Assembly: GCF_000372725.1 (NCBI RefSeq) | Contig: NW_005200659.1 | Span: 178,805-207,463 of the forward strand | Reading direction: 5' to 3' | Origin: Emiliania huxleyi CCMP1516 | Lineage: Eukaryota; Haptophyta; Isochrysidales; Noelaerhabdaceae | DNA: 28,659 nt | Part shown: positions 13,471-22,894 of the stretch, one piece after another | How positions within the stretch are numbered: the first letter of the stretch is position 1 | Layout: each line of letters begins with the position of its first letter | Made by a program: the position numbers and the translations under genes | The notes under the pieces: generated by a model | What the model saw: the letters and a program-made list of their open reading frames with translations, nothing else | Database searches by the model: none | Told to the model about the DNA's origin: nothing

Positions 13471-14327
13471 ACCGCCCGCACCCTCCCTAGTTCCCACCTC
13501 TCGCGGAGCGGCGCTCATGGCAAGCATGCTAAAAGCGTTCAGCGCCGAGCGCGGCGCTGCGTCGGCGCCGCCAACTGCGCCATCGCCCGCCGCCGCTGCC
13601 TCTGCGCGCCCGACGGTGGCCATCAGCGCGGCGGCCTCGGCAGCGGCGGCGGAGAGGAAGCCTGTGGCGCAGGTCGAGATGCCGGCGACGACCCTGGCGT
13701 GCGGCTGCCGGCCGTCGAGCACCGCCAGCCGCGTGCCTAGTGCCCAGAGCGTGCATTATCATCATCATCGCGGGGAAGCGACAGCATGGACGCGCAGCGC
13801 TGCGCGCCTATCCGGACCAGCGCCACGTAGTGCCGGCCTTGACGCCCCGCCGCTGCAGCCGCGGTAGAGAGCTCCGCACACCGCTCATGCGCCGCCCGCA
13901 CCGCAGTCGAGTTCGCCAGCCACTCGGAGCGTCGTGCGACGAGCGCCGCCTCGCCGTCGCCCGGCTCTGGCGTGGAGAGGAGCTCCTCTAGTGGCGATCC
14001 CGGCTCAACAGCGAGCGCCGGCGTGCTGTTGGAGAGCGCGTGGAGGAGTGCGACGGTGCCGCACGAGCCGCCCACACGCTGCCGCAGGAAGACCGGGCGA
14101 AGCTTCGAAGGCTCGCAACGCTCTGCCCAAAAGCTCTCTGCCGCGCTGACCGTGGGATAGATGAGGATCAGTGCGAGGCACGGCGAAGGAAGGAGCGCCA
14201 GCAGATCGTCGTCCAGCCCGAGCACGTCGGACAGCGTGGCGTCGGTGGCGCCGAGCGCTCTCGCCAAGTCGGTGAGCGCCGCTGGGCTGGACGCGAGGGG
14301 AGGCCAACCGGGCGGCGGCGAGCTCAT
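13465..14327 (-). CDS. Ubiquitin carboxyl-terminal hydrolase, UCH (C12) family
   Basis: Thiol protease that removes small adducts from the ubiquitin C-terminus. Two exons: 14327-13808 and 13736-13465, about 263 residues (UCHL3 has 230). All four catalytic residues are present by alignment: oxyanion Gln83 and Cys89 in RQRVGGSCGTVALLHAL, His166 in HYVALV, and Asp181 in VLDGRQP. The N-terminus GWPPLASSPAALTDL matches the family start, and the C-terminus ends with a UCHL3-like ALNAFSMLAMSAAP followed by a short tail. The 71-bp intron (13737-13807) needs donor GGCGCGC: only this GC-AG junction places His and Asp at the family spacing. The start at 14327 is the first ATG aligned with the family. 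Upstream on the same strand is an ORF broken by an hAT-like element. Confidence 0.92.
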
Positions 14328-14524
14328 GCGGCATGCGGGTTGAATTCTTTTTGGCAGCCTCGCCAAGTCGGCCTGAGAAGGTGACTTCCGGGTCGACTTT
14401 CCCTTCAGCGCCCAGTCGTAGGAGCAGCGTCGCCCTCCTATCCCCGGGGCTCGGCGCGTCCTCATCCTCCTGGAGCAGCCTCTGCGCCTTGACCGCCTCG
14501 ACTCGCTCACCAATCTGCTTGTAC

Positions 14525-15404
<880 letters not shown>

Positions 15405-15967
15405 GAACAGCGGCCTCGTATAATAGTAGGTCGCCATCTCCTGCGGTTGCATCGCCCCGTAGAAGTCGAGCTCCCTGCTCCGCCCACGTTGAGCGTGGTG
15501 TCCCGCCAGCACGTCGCACCCGTGGTTCAGCCTCGCTAGCAGCCCCGTTCTGCCGTCCCACCGTTGTCTCTGGTCACGGTTGTGGTACGCCTGCTCCCAC
15601 GTGGCGACAAAGTCGATGCCTCGGCCGTTGTATCCATCGATCACCCGGCCCTGTTCTCGGAGCACCCCCGCTTCGGACGTTCGGACCATGTCCCTCACTG
15701 ACTTGCTCCGGTGGCACGTGGACAGGAAGGCTCGTCTCATCGCGTCGCTGTCGGTGGACCCTACCACCACCGCGCCGTCAGGTATGGCGTCAGCGCACTC
15801 GCGGGTCGCATCCAGCAGCGCTCTTTGCTCTGACGAGGTGCTGTGTTCTAGCTGCTCGCCGCGCGTCACCATCCGGCTCGCACCCGCCGCCACCCCCGCC
15901 TCGTACGGCGAAACAGGGCGTCCGCATCAACCAGGATGTATGCCGCCGCCAGGCGCGGTCTCGCCTG

Positions 15968-16065
15968 GGTGCGCGGTCGCAGGGCCATAACACGGGTCTC
16001 CGAGGGTTAGTTCTGCGCTCCGGGTTTCCCCTAGCTGCGGAACGCCCCCTCTACTCGGAGCTAAA
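15968..16065. repeat. Dispersed repeat R1, shared with 20938-21048
   Basis: GGTGCGCGGTCGCAGGGC, then GGGTTTCCCC, GACGCCCCCTC-like text and TACTCGGAGCTA match 20938-21048 with small gaps. CTCCGAG and CTCGGAG form a potential stem. It resembles the border of a retroposon or LTR. It ends about 30 bases before the promoter motif of the next gene. Confidence 0.75.
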
Positions 16066-16093
16066 GTGTAAAGAATACTCTCCGAGCGGGCAC

Positions 16094-16107
16094 TAAAATT
16101 CTTCTTG
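16094..16107 (+). promoter_or_regulatory. Candidate core promoter motif of the two-repeat protein gene
   Basis: TAAAATTCTTCTTG lies 50 bases before the ATG at 16144, in an otherwise GC-rich region. Confidence 0.45.
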
Positions 16108-16143
16108 CTGCCCTTGAGCAGCGCCCAGGTGATCACTGACACA

Positions 16144-16908
16144 ATGCTGCTCGCGCTGGCTTCGCCGTCGTTCCAGCTCCAGGCCGGCGCTGGCGCCCGC
16201 CGCGCTCCGGCGCCCGCCATGTCGGTGCTGGCCGACAACGTCTGGTCCGCGTCGCAGCCCGCCCGCGTCGAGGGCAAGACGCTCAAGACTTGGGACATCG
16301 GTGATGAGGCCATCGCGCGGGCGCAGCTCTCAATCAAGAGCAGCGGCCGTCCTGTGCACTCGCGCGTCGAGCTGTGGCACACGCCGTCCTACATTCCCAC
16401 CAAGATGAGCGTGTACACCGAGGACGCCAACGTGCGGCCCATCGACTGCCTCATCGAGACGCCCAAGCACCCGAAGACCGTGGCCGTCTTCAACGAGGGT
16501 CCGATGGAGTTCCCGTTCGACGCGACGGTGGCGCCGACCGGCCTCGACTCCGCCTACGCCTCGCTCGCCGACGCCGAAAACCGCAACGTCCAGGGCGGCG
16601 AGATTACGTCGTACGTATTTGGCTCCTCTGTCGAGTCTGTGCAGATCCTGCTCAAGCCGATGAACGGCGAGCGCAACATCAAGGCGAGGATCGAGCTGAC
16701 GCAGGGACCGAACCAGGTCAAGCAGTCCTACGAGATCTACGCCTCGAGCGGCTACAAGAACCCCTTCTACGCCGTGATCCAGACGCCGGGAGTCTCCGAC
16801 TCGACCATCCGCATCATCAACCAAAACACGGTCGAGTTCCCGTTCAACGCGTGGGTGCTGCCTTACGCGACCGGCTCGGGCGGACCGGCCGTTCAGTTGG
16901 GGCGGTGA
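16144..16908 (+). CDS. Conserved-looking protein with two tandem homologous domains, possibly organelle-targeted
   Basis: 254 codons, single exon. I do not recognise the family. The N-terminus (MLLALASPSFQLQAG, then Arg/Ala/Pro-rich to about residue 25) resembles a short signal followed by a transit peptide, as on plastid proteins of algae with secondary plastids; this is inference. The body holds two related repeats of about 75 residues. The first runs from ARAQLSIKSSGRPVHSRVEL to MEFPFDATV, the second from ESVQILLKPMNGERNIKARI to VEFPFNAWV. The shared pattern is a beta-rich segment, an Arg-x-(E/L)-L strand, an IETPKHP or IQTPGVS turn and a V/M-EFPF(D/N)A end. Such a duplicated beta-sandwich could bind ligand or a partner. 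Convergent with the hydrolase gene, 378 bp away. Confidence 0.75.
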   Translation: MLLALASPSFQLQAGAGARRAPAPAMSVLADNVWSASQPARVEGKTLKTWDIGDEAIARAQLSIKSSGRPVHSRVELWHTPSYIPTKMSVYTEDANVRPIDCLIETPKHPKTVAVFNEGPMEFPFDATVAPTGLDSAYASLADAENRNVQGGEITSYVFGSSVESVQILLKPMNGERNIKARIELTQGPNQVKQSYEIYASSGYKNPFYAVIQTPGVSDSTIRIINQNTVEFPFNAWVLPYATGSGGPAVQLGR

Positions 16909-17286
16909 GCGCCGGTCGGCTGTCCGGAGACACACGGCATGTACACCACGCGGACGGCTCTCGCATTACACTCACGCTCCACGCACGGCGCGCACGCCTG
17001 CGACGCCGCTGACCCACACCGAACGGCGAATATCGGCCATGTGCCGGAGGGGAGGGTGGGTGCGCAGCGCCAGGTCGGACCGGCAGAGGTCTGTATTTTT
17101 GACAGAGAGCGATATGAAAAAAACCTTGGATGCGTGATGGGACAGTGATGCGTGCCTGCCCGCGCCTGGAGTCGCTGGAGAGAGCAGCTGCCCCCTCCCC
17201 CCCCGAACCCTGACGCCTCCCGGGGCGCACGACGGGGTCGGCGCTGGCCGCCGCCCGCCGAGGCGCGAGGGCGAGTAGAACCACTG
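16909..17286. other. Convergent intergenic region
   Basis: 3' flanks of two convergent genes. It includes TATTTTTGACAG near 17093 and a CCCCTCCCCCCCC run near 17192. No ORF or RNA gene is recognised and no dispersed repeat seen. Confidence 0.5.
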
Positions 17287-18135
17287 TCACGTCGGCATCG
17301 GCGGCATCGGCATCGGCATCGCCGCCTTGCGGCTCGCAAAGTCGCCGAGCAGCTTGTTGAATTTTTCGGGCTGCTCCATGTAGAGCCAGTGGTTGCACCC
17401 TTCGAAGGCCTCGCTCCGGCAGTGTGGGACGAGGTCGCCGACCGCGGCGCAGCCCTCGGGCGGGAAGCATCCCGACTCTGTGCCGTATAGGTTGAGCGCG
17501 GGCAGCGTGACGCGCGGCAGGACGGGCCGCCAGTCGAGCCGCGCGTGGTCGGCCATCAGAGCGGCGAGATGCGCCGGCTCGCACTTTTGCGTCTCCGCCT
17601 TGAGCGTCTCGAGCAGCGCCGCGTCCACGCACGCCGTCAGGCAGCACGCCGCGTTGCCGTCGGCAAAGTCCGCCAGGCCGGCGTGCAGCGCGTCGGAGAT
17701 GCGCCCCACGGTCTCGTCGTCGTAGATGCCCTTGGAGCAGTGCGGCCAGTCGGGCATTCTCCACTGCGACGGCGCCTGGTCCACAAAGCAGACCTTGCCC
17801 AGCGGGTCCGGCCCAAAGAGCTCGACAAAGCTCCAGATGATGGCAGCGCCGAGCGAGCAGCCGCACACGGCCGGCCGCTCGAGCCCGCACGCGGTGATGA
17901 GGTCGAGCAGGTCGGACGCGAGCCGCGCGACGTGGAAGCCCCACGATGGTTTGCCGCTGTTGCCGTGGAAGCGCAGGTCGGGCGTGACCACCGTGCAACG
18001 CTGGGAGAGCGCCTCGACGTTGAGGTCGAACGAGCGGTGGCTGCCCGACCAGCCGTGCAGGAGGATCAGCGCCGGGCCGGAGCCCGTGCAGCGGTACCAC
18101 AGCTCGACGCCATCGGAGGCCTTGAATGAGGGCAT
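17287..18135 (-). CDS. Alpha/beta-hydrolase fold protein
   Basis: 282 residues, no intron. The full fold is visible: oxyanion-hole HGWSGS (residues 27-32), nucleophile elbow GCSLGA with Ser94, and C-terminal GCNHWLYMEQPEKF with His249. The acid position after strand 7 reads LYGTESG, so Glu220 may replace the usual Asp. It resembles the AB hydrolase-1 group (esterases, haloperoxidase- and epoxide-hydrolase-like enzymes); the substrate cannot be inferred. The tail MPMPMPPMPT comes from an ATGCCG microsatellite. The start at 18135 gives MPSFKASDGVELWY, the normal family beginning. The upstream region carries TAGG repeats shared with 27265-27500. No signal peptide is evident. Confidence 0.9.
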   Translation of the reverse strand: MPSFKASDGVELWYRCTGSGPALILLHGWSGSHRSFDLNVEALSQRCTVVTPDLRFHGNSGKPSWGFHVARLASDLLDLITACGLERPAVCGCSLGAAIIWSFVELFGPDPLGKVCFVDQAPSQWRMPDWPHCSKGIYDDETVGRISDALHAGLADFADGNAACCLTACVDAALLETLKAETQKCEPAHLAALMADHARLDWRPVLPRVTLPALNLYGTESGCFPPEGCAAVGDLVPHCRSEAFEGCNHWLYMEQPEKFNKLLGDFASRKAAMPMPMPPMPT

Positions 18136-18209
18136 ACGAATCGCAGTGCGAGGTGGGTCGTAGCAGACTACCCGGTACAGTATAGCCGGAAGGGGGTCTG
18201 AAAGCCCCT

Positions 18210-18412
18210 CCCAGATAGGTAGGTAGGTTGGTCTTGTTTCGCCCAAAAGGGCCCTGCAATAGGTAGGTACCTGCTATTTTCATCTTTTTTCGCTTCGCTG
18301 CGCGGCCTGGGGATAGGTAGGTACTAGGTAGGTAGGGCGTTTTGGCGCGAGTCATTGTTTGTCGAGTCAGTGGCAACAGACCCCCTCTCCGGCTAGGAGC
18401 CGGAACCCTGGC
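18210..18412. repeat. TAGG-repeat-bearing dispersed element, copy 1
   Basis: Contains TAGGTAGGTAGG runs, then TTTTTTCGCTTCGCTGCGCG, GGGCGTTTTGGCGCGAGTCA and GGCTAGGAGCCGGAACCCTG. The same blocks occur in order at 27262-27500. It lies in the divergent interval between the hydrolase and the short ORF at 18475. Confidence 0.8.
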
Positions 18413-18456
18413 CCTTACGATCACCCGCCTCTATTTGTTTCTTCGTAGTACGCGGT

Positions 18457-18471
18457 ATAATTCTTTCTTCG
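18457..18471 (+). promoter_or_regulatory. Candidate core promoter motif before short ORF
   Basis: TATAATTCTTTCTTC ends 4 bases before the ATG at 18475. It is a diverged copy of the recurrent motif. Confidence 0.35.
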
Positions 18472-18474
18472 CGA

Positions 18475-18588
18475 TGTCCACCCCGCCGCGCCGCCGCTCG
18501 CGCCGCCTCGCCTCCGCCACCGCCGCCCCCTCACCAGACGCGCCGCCGCCCGCCCGCCTGCTCGATTTTGTGGCCACAAAATCCTAAG
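18475..18588 (+). CDS. Short basic ORF, possible first exon or truncated gene
   Basis: 37 codons starting MSTPPRRRSRRLASATAAPS. A Pro/Arg/Ser-rich beginning like this is common on nuclear proteins. The frame stops at TAA 12 bases before the TIR element at 18600. A GT splice donor within GATTTTGTGGCC is possible, but no downstream exon is recognised. The promoter motif directly upstream argues for a real transcript start; the function is unknown. Confidence 0.3.
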
Positions 18589-18599
18589 AGCGCCGCGAT

Positions 18600-19084
18600 C
18601 AGGCCTCTCAGTTCACGAGGTGAACCGTGAACCCGGTTCATGAACTAGTTCGCGGTTCACGGTTCGTTCACGGTTCGCGGTTCACGGACTCAGGGCGGTT
18701 GCTAGTCGGTTCACGGTTCACGGTTCGGCCCGACGCTGCCCCGCCTGGTTCGTTCACGGTTCGCGGTTCGCCCTTTTGTCCTGCCTTTCGAGTTCACGGT
18801 TCAGAGTTCACGGTCGGTTCGAGGGTGAACCACTGAACTAGTTCATGAATCAAGCTCACTTCGCGAACCGGCGGTTCACCGCCGGTTCGCCAGACTCGTC
18901 GTCGTGCACGGTTCACGGTTCGCGGCGGGTGTCGCGGGAGGAGTCGGTCACGGATCACGGTTCACGGACTCGGGGTGGGGGCTAGTCGGTTCACGGTTCG
19001 GGGTTCACGGACTCGGGGCGGGGGCTAGTTGGTTCACGGTTCACGGTTCACGGTTCACGATTCCGGCGTGAACTGAGAGGCCTG
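18600..19084. mobile_element. TIR-bounded GTTCACGG minisatellite element
   Basis: Ends are the perfect 17-bp inverted repeats CAGGCCTCTCAGTTCAC (18600-18616) and GTGAACTGAGAGGCCTG (19068-19084). Between them is a minisatellite of GGTTCACGGTTC-type units, with nested palindromes such as GAACTAGTTC at both 18643 and about 18836. No ORF. This has the structure of a small non-autonomous DNA transposon filled with a repeat. I found no target-site duplication. Confidence 0.85.
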
Positions 19085-19434
19085 GTTCTGGCCGCTCGCC
19101 GAGACAGCAGCGATCCCAAAATCGGTTGGCTGCCCCCCGTGCCTGGCTGTCCTCGCATCATTACTTGAGCACTAGACTTGAGCACTGGATAGCGTCGATT
19201 CCGCATGGTACGGGACCCCTCGATCGTCTCGCCCTCCCTCGTTATCTGTCTGATTAATTAATTCCAATTTCCTCCTGTGCAAGAGCGGAGAGGGCTCGGA
19301 CGGCGCGTGGCGGGAGAGGGCAGGCGGGAAATGGTGCATGTATGCGGCGACTGACGACGACAAAAATGCAATGTTTTTGACATGAGGGAACGGCGCCTGC
19401 CCGCCCTCACAGCCGGACTGTGGTCCCTCTGGGA

Positions 19435-20484
19435 ATGCTCCCCGCGCATGTGGAGTCGAAGCTGCTGCGCGCGCATCTGGAGTCGAAGCTGCTGCCGTCG
19501 CTCACTTCGTCGGACGAGCGCATCTTCGAGCAGGCGACGGGCACGCCGCTGGCTGCGCTGCTCGAGGAGGTGCGCCAGCTGCCGGCAAAGAGCCTCGAGG
19601 CGCTGATCTTCGACACGGGCAAGGCGCTCACGAAGCACCCGCTCAACCGGCGCGGGCTCGCCGTCTTCCGCTCGCTGCTCGCGCGCCGCCACGTCGACCG
19701 CGTGCGCCGAGAGCGGTGGGGCGCACACGCGCTGCACGACGCGTGGATGCGGCACGGGCTGCTCACGACGCGCCTGCGCAACTTCCGGCCCGGCGCGAGC
19801 AACTTCTCGCTCACAGCGGAGGAGGTGGAGCTGCTCGGGCTGGCGAGCGGCCTCGACGCGCCGCTGAGCTCGCGGCCGCTCGCCGAGGAGCGCGTGTGGG
19901 TGACGCCGGCGGCGCAGCACGTCTTCCGCGACAGCGACGCGCAGTACCGCATGCACATCGACCAGCTCATGCCCACGTGGAAGATCTTCATCTTCCTCGA
20001 GCCGGTGACCCTCGAGCGCGGCCCCTTCCACTACGTGCGCGGCTCGCACGCCGCCTCCCTCCGCAAGCTGCGCTGGCTCTTCGAGCGGACGAACGTCTCG
20101 TCGGACAAGCGCGCCGAGTGCTCGCCGCGCCACGTCGCGCGCTCGCAGTGGTGCTCCTCGAGCCCCGAGTGCCTGCGCCGCGTCTTCCGTGCGCAGCAGC
20201 ACGACCTCAAGCGGCACGGCTTCCACGCCACCGAGCCCCTCACCGTCGACGCGGGCACCCTCGTCCTCGCCGACACCTCCGGCTTCCACTCCCGCGGCCT
20301 CGGGCCCGCCGGGCAGCGGCGCACGCTCATGGGCGCGGTGCAGACGCTCGACCGCCCGCAGTCGAGCCTCTCCATCTTCCAGATTCCGCGCCGCCCGCTC
20401 CTCGCCGACGGGCTCGAGGGGCGGCTGAGGCCGAATCCGCAGTCGCTCGCGCACCGCTGCCCCCAACGAGGGCTATACAGTTAG
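19435..20484 (+). CDS. PhyH-like Fe(II)/2-oxoglutarate dioxygenase
   Basis: 349 residues, single exon. The frame is open slightly upstream but the first in-frame ATG is at 19435. The iron-binding HxD is visible as His174-Asp176 in YRMHIDQLMPTWKIFIFLEP, followed by the family's GPFHYVRGSH. The distal His285 is in GTLVLADTSGFHSRG, and GQRRTLMGAV provides the 2-oxoglutarate-binding Arg. This order fits the phytanoyl-CoA dioxygenase superfamily. The substrate is unknown: members hydroxylate lipids and small molecules. The HxD-to-His gap (109 residues) is somewhat long, with a basic, Cys-containing insert. No clear promoter motif is seen upstream. An N-terminal exon further upstream cannot be excluded. 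Confidence 0.85.
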   Translation: MLPAHVESKLLRAHLESKLLPSLTSSDERIFEQATGTPLAALLEEVRQLPAKSLEALIFDTGKALTKHPLNRRGLAVFRSLLARRHVDRVRRERWGAHALHDAWMRHGLLTTRLRNFRPGASNFSLTAEEVELLGLASGLDAPLSSRPLAEERVWVTPAAQHVFRDSDAQYRMHIDQLMPTWKIFIFLEPVTLERGPFHYVRGSHAASLRKLRWLFERTNVSSDKRAECSPRHVARSQWCSSSPECLRRVFRAQQHDLKRHGFHATEPLTVDAGTLVLADTSGFHSRGLGPAGQRRTLMGAVQTLDRPQSSLSIFQIPRRPLLADGLEGRLRPNPQSLAHRCPQRGLYS

Positions 20485-20937
20485 CTTCAGGTTCTCGCTT
20501 GCCTGGCACGGGTTCTCGCGGCGCGTCCGCGTGCGTACCATCCCGCTCACCCCGGTCGTTCGTAACCGCGCGGGGCAGAGCGTGTGCTCGAATTCTTTTT
20601 TCACACACTCACTAGTGACACACACTACACACACTCAAACTCACTACTCACTGGTCACACTGGGGGCGGGCACGATTCACCTCTTTCTACCTACCTACTG
20701 GGCACGACTGGCGCGCACCGGCACTAACACTTCTTTTTCGCGGGGCGGGGTGTGCACGCGCGCTCGAGGATGATGAGGAGCCTAGGCCAAGGAAGGATTG
20801 GGAAGGGGGGGGCGGGAGGCACTTGGAGCACTTGGAGTGCAGTCATTAACCGCACATCCAGGGCCGGGGAGCTCAGAAGCGCACCCAGCGGGCCGGATGA
20901 TTGGCATCGGGTTACGGGCTAGAGAGCCCTAGCCCCG
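20485..20937. other. Repeat-rich intergenic region
   Basis: It includes an orphan motif, TCGAATTCTTTTTTC (20588-20602), and a run of CACACTCACTA repeats (20603-20660). A diverged copy of the GGCACGACTGGCGCGCACCG repeat lies at 20699-20729. A stem GGGCTA...TAGCCC occurs near 20917-20936. No gene recognised. Confidence 0.6.
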
Positions 20938-21048
20938 GGGGTGCGCGTTCGCAGGGCAAGGGCCTTAAAGTAAACACAGTTCTCCGAGGCGTTGGACCCG
21001 CGTACCGGGTTTCCCCTTAACTGCAGGACGCCCCCTCTACTCGGAGCT
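20938..21048. repeat. Dispersed repeat R2, shared with 15968-16065
   Basis: The same block order as R1, ending GCCCCCTCTACTCGGAGCTA. It is followed by a Pro/Ser-coding GC-rich region rather than a promoter motif, so R1 and R2 share only this segment. Confidence 0.75.
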
Positions 21049-22004
21049 AGTGGACATTACACTGGACACCACGCCCAAACACAGACACTTGCTTAGTCCT
21101 CGGTCCCGGGGCTCCACCTTCGGTCCTCCCGGGGCTCCGGTTCTCCCCGATTCGCTCTCTTGCTCGCTTGCCGAGCGTCATACGACGGCCGGTGTGGTCG
21201 TTTCCCTCGTTGTTGGTGTCGCTTCCTCCGCTGCCGCCTTTCGTCTTCGCCAGCCTCTCCCAGCTCCACCGGTTCTGAGAGTGTCGACGGCCCGGCCGGG
21301 GTCACCCCGGGCGAGAACGGTGGCATTGGGTCGCGCCCAGTTCCACCCCCGGGGGGTCGAGCCCGCTCTCCCTGGTTGACGAGTGTCGCGCCCGCACCCG
21401 CGGCCTCTCTATCGTCCTCGGCTCGCCCCCCCCCTCCGCCGGCTCCTCTCCAGGCTCGGGGAGGCGTGGCCCTCCCTGTCGAAGGTCGTGGTGGTCCGGT
21501 TGCCACTGCGACTGGCCTTCCCCCGGTGAGCCCGTACGTCCCGACTCCACTCTCAGAGGCCGCGTCAGCTCATCTCTCGCCTCCTCCGACAACTGACCCC
21601 AAGCCCCCCCCGGGGCCCTCCGGCCACGGCCCTCCGGCTCGCCGGTGGGCCCACTATCGTACCGCGGTAACTCCCCTCCCCCATCTCCTCCTCCCGGATA
21701 CACCAGCCTCCGGCGGGGCGGTCCCGGACCCCCCAGGTTCAGCCAGCGCCAGCATCATCCGTGAAGGCACAAGTGGTCGAAGAGAGAGTGGACCTGAGCA
21801 ACGACATGACTGGGCGGCAAATGATCGCAGTGGGCGTCAGAAGACTCGTCCTTGCGCGAGGAGAGCTCGATAGACTCGAGGGGCCAGGATATGCAGCGAG
21901 GAGGGCGGAGCTGCGCCGAAAGGCGCAAGAAGCCGCGAGAACAAGGGACCGGCAGGCGGCGGCGGCGTCGCAGAACGAGGCAGAGGAGAGCGACGCGACA
22001 GAGG
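21049..22004 (+). mobile_element. Degraded retroelement-like region
   Basis: Proline/serine-rich open frames (e.g. 21160-21873) give way to a more normal-looking frame near 21671-22100 containing VKAQVVEERVDLSNDMTGRQ and a charged helical tail with AARRAELRRKAQEAARTRDR. That frame has an in-frame TAA at 21668 and no good ATG, so it looks truncated or frameshifted. It runs into the dispersed element end at 22005-22215. The gag-like reading is inference from composition and context; I recognise no reverse transcriptase. Confidence 0.35.
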
Positions 22005-22270
22005 AAGAAGCGACAAGGGAGAGAACGACGAGAGTGGGAAGACCGCGAGGTGGCATGAAGGTTATGCAGCGAGAATCGGCGAGAGACTGCGAAGAGAGAT
22101 AGGAAGAGGCGGACGCCCAAGGGTGGGCGACGGCTAGCGCACCACACCCCTCTCCTTAAAATCCCTGTGTGGTGGCGGCGTGCCGTCCTCCCATCCCTCC
22201 CTTGGGTTGTCCGTTTTCTTCCCTTGGGCACGGGACTGGCGCGCACTGGCACTAACACTACACAGGTACA
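22005..22270. mobile_element. Dispersed element end, copy 2, joined to GGCACGGGACTGG repeat
   Basis: Positions 22005-22215 match 6955-7175 closely. They are followed directly by the GGGCACGGGACTGGCGCGCA repeat (22226-22270), suggesting that the latter may also belong to this element family. Confidence 0.75.
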
Positions 22271-22894
22271 CCACGGGAGCCGCCTAAGCGACTCCTGCGA
22301 GGACGGCGAGGCACTTAGCTCCGTGCACTCGACCGCCCTCGCCGCAGGCAAGCTCATTCACAATCTGCTCTGCGATTGCGTATGAATAACGACCGAGAAC
22401 AGCTGCTTCTGCAGCCCCAGCCAGCTCTTGGTGGTCCAAGTCACCTCATCGCCCAGTGTGTGTTGTGCGCGAAAAAAAGAATTTAATCCTGCCGCGTCAC
22501 CCTTAAACCGCGTTGGTGTCCAGTCCGAGCCTGCCTGACTGTCATACATGTCCCTTTGTGGGCTGTCGCGCGGCTCGCTGTCCTGGCCACGCGCGCACTC
22601 GGTTAGCTCCTACAAACGGTCCGATCAAAGTTCAAACGGCACCCACGTGAACGGCCGGCCCCTCGGCCTCGCACGCACCCTGACCCTCGGACGCGCGGCC
22701 TCCGAGACCGTACGCATCGACCGTACGCGCTGCGCATGCTTGACCGGCTCGCCTCGACGGCGGCCGAGTAGTGACGGGTATGAGGAGAGAGGGTGGTCGA
22801 GAAGATGCACCGCACCTTCGGATCCTGTGTCCCTCGGCCTCGCTCTGAATAAGAAAAACGGGCGACCCATCCAACCCGCGGGTGTCTTTCCCCC
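22271..22894. other. 3' flank of PIBF1 homologue and orphan motif
   Basis: No recognised gene. On the minus strand the recurrent motif occurs as TTAAATTCTTTTTTTCGCG (22469-22490). About 110 bases downstream of it is an ATG (22357) opening a short frame, MSLPAARAVECTELS, that runs into repeat sequence. This may be the remnant start of a gene cut by the element at 22005-22270. Confidence 0.4.

Noticed and set aside
18610..19067. Possible CRISPR array
   Set aside because: Short irregular GTTCACGG units without uniform repeat/spacer structure, in a eukaryotic context, with transposon-like ends.
19258..20466. 402-codon minus-strand ORF
   Set aside because: Shadow of the PhyH-like gene, whose iron-binding motifs are in the plus frame.
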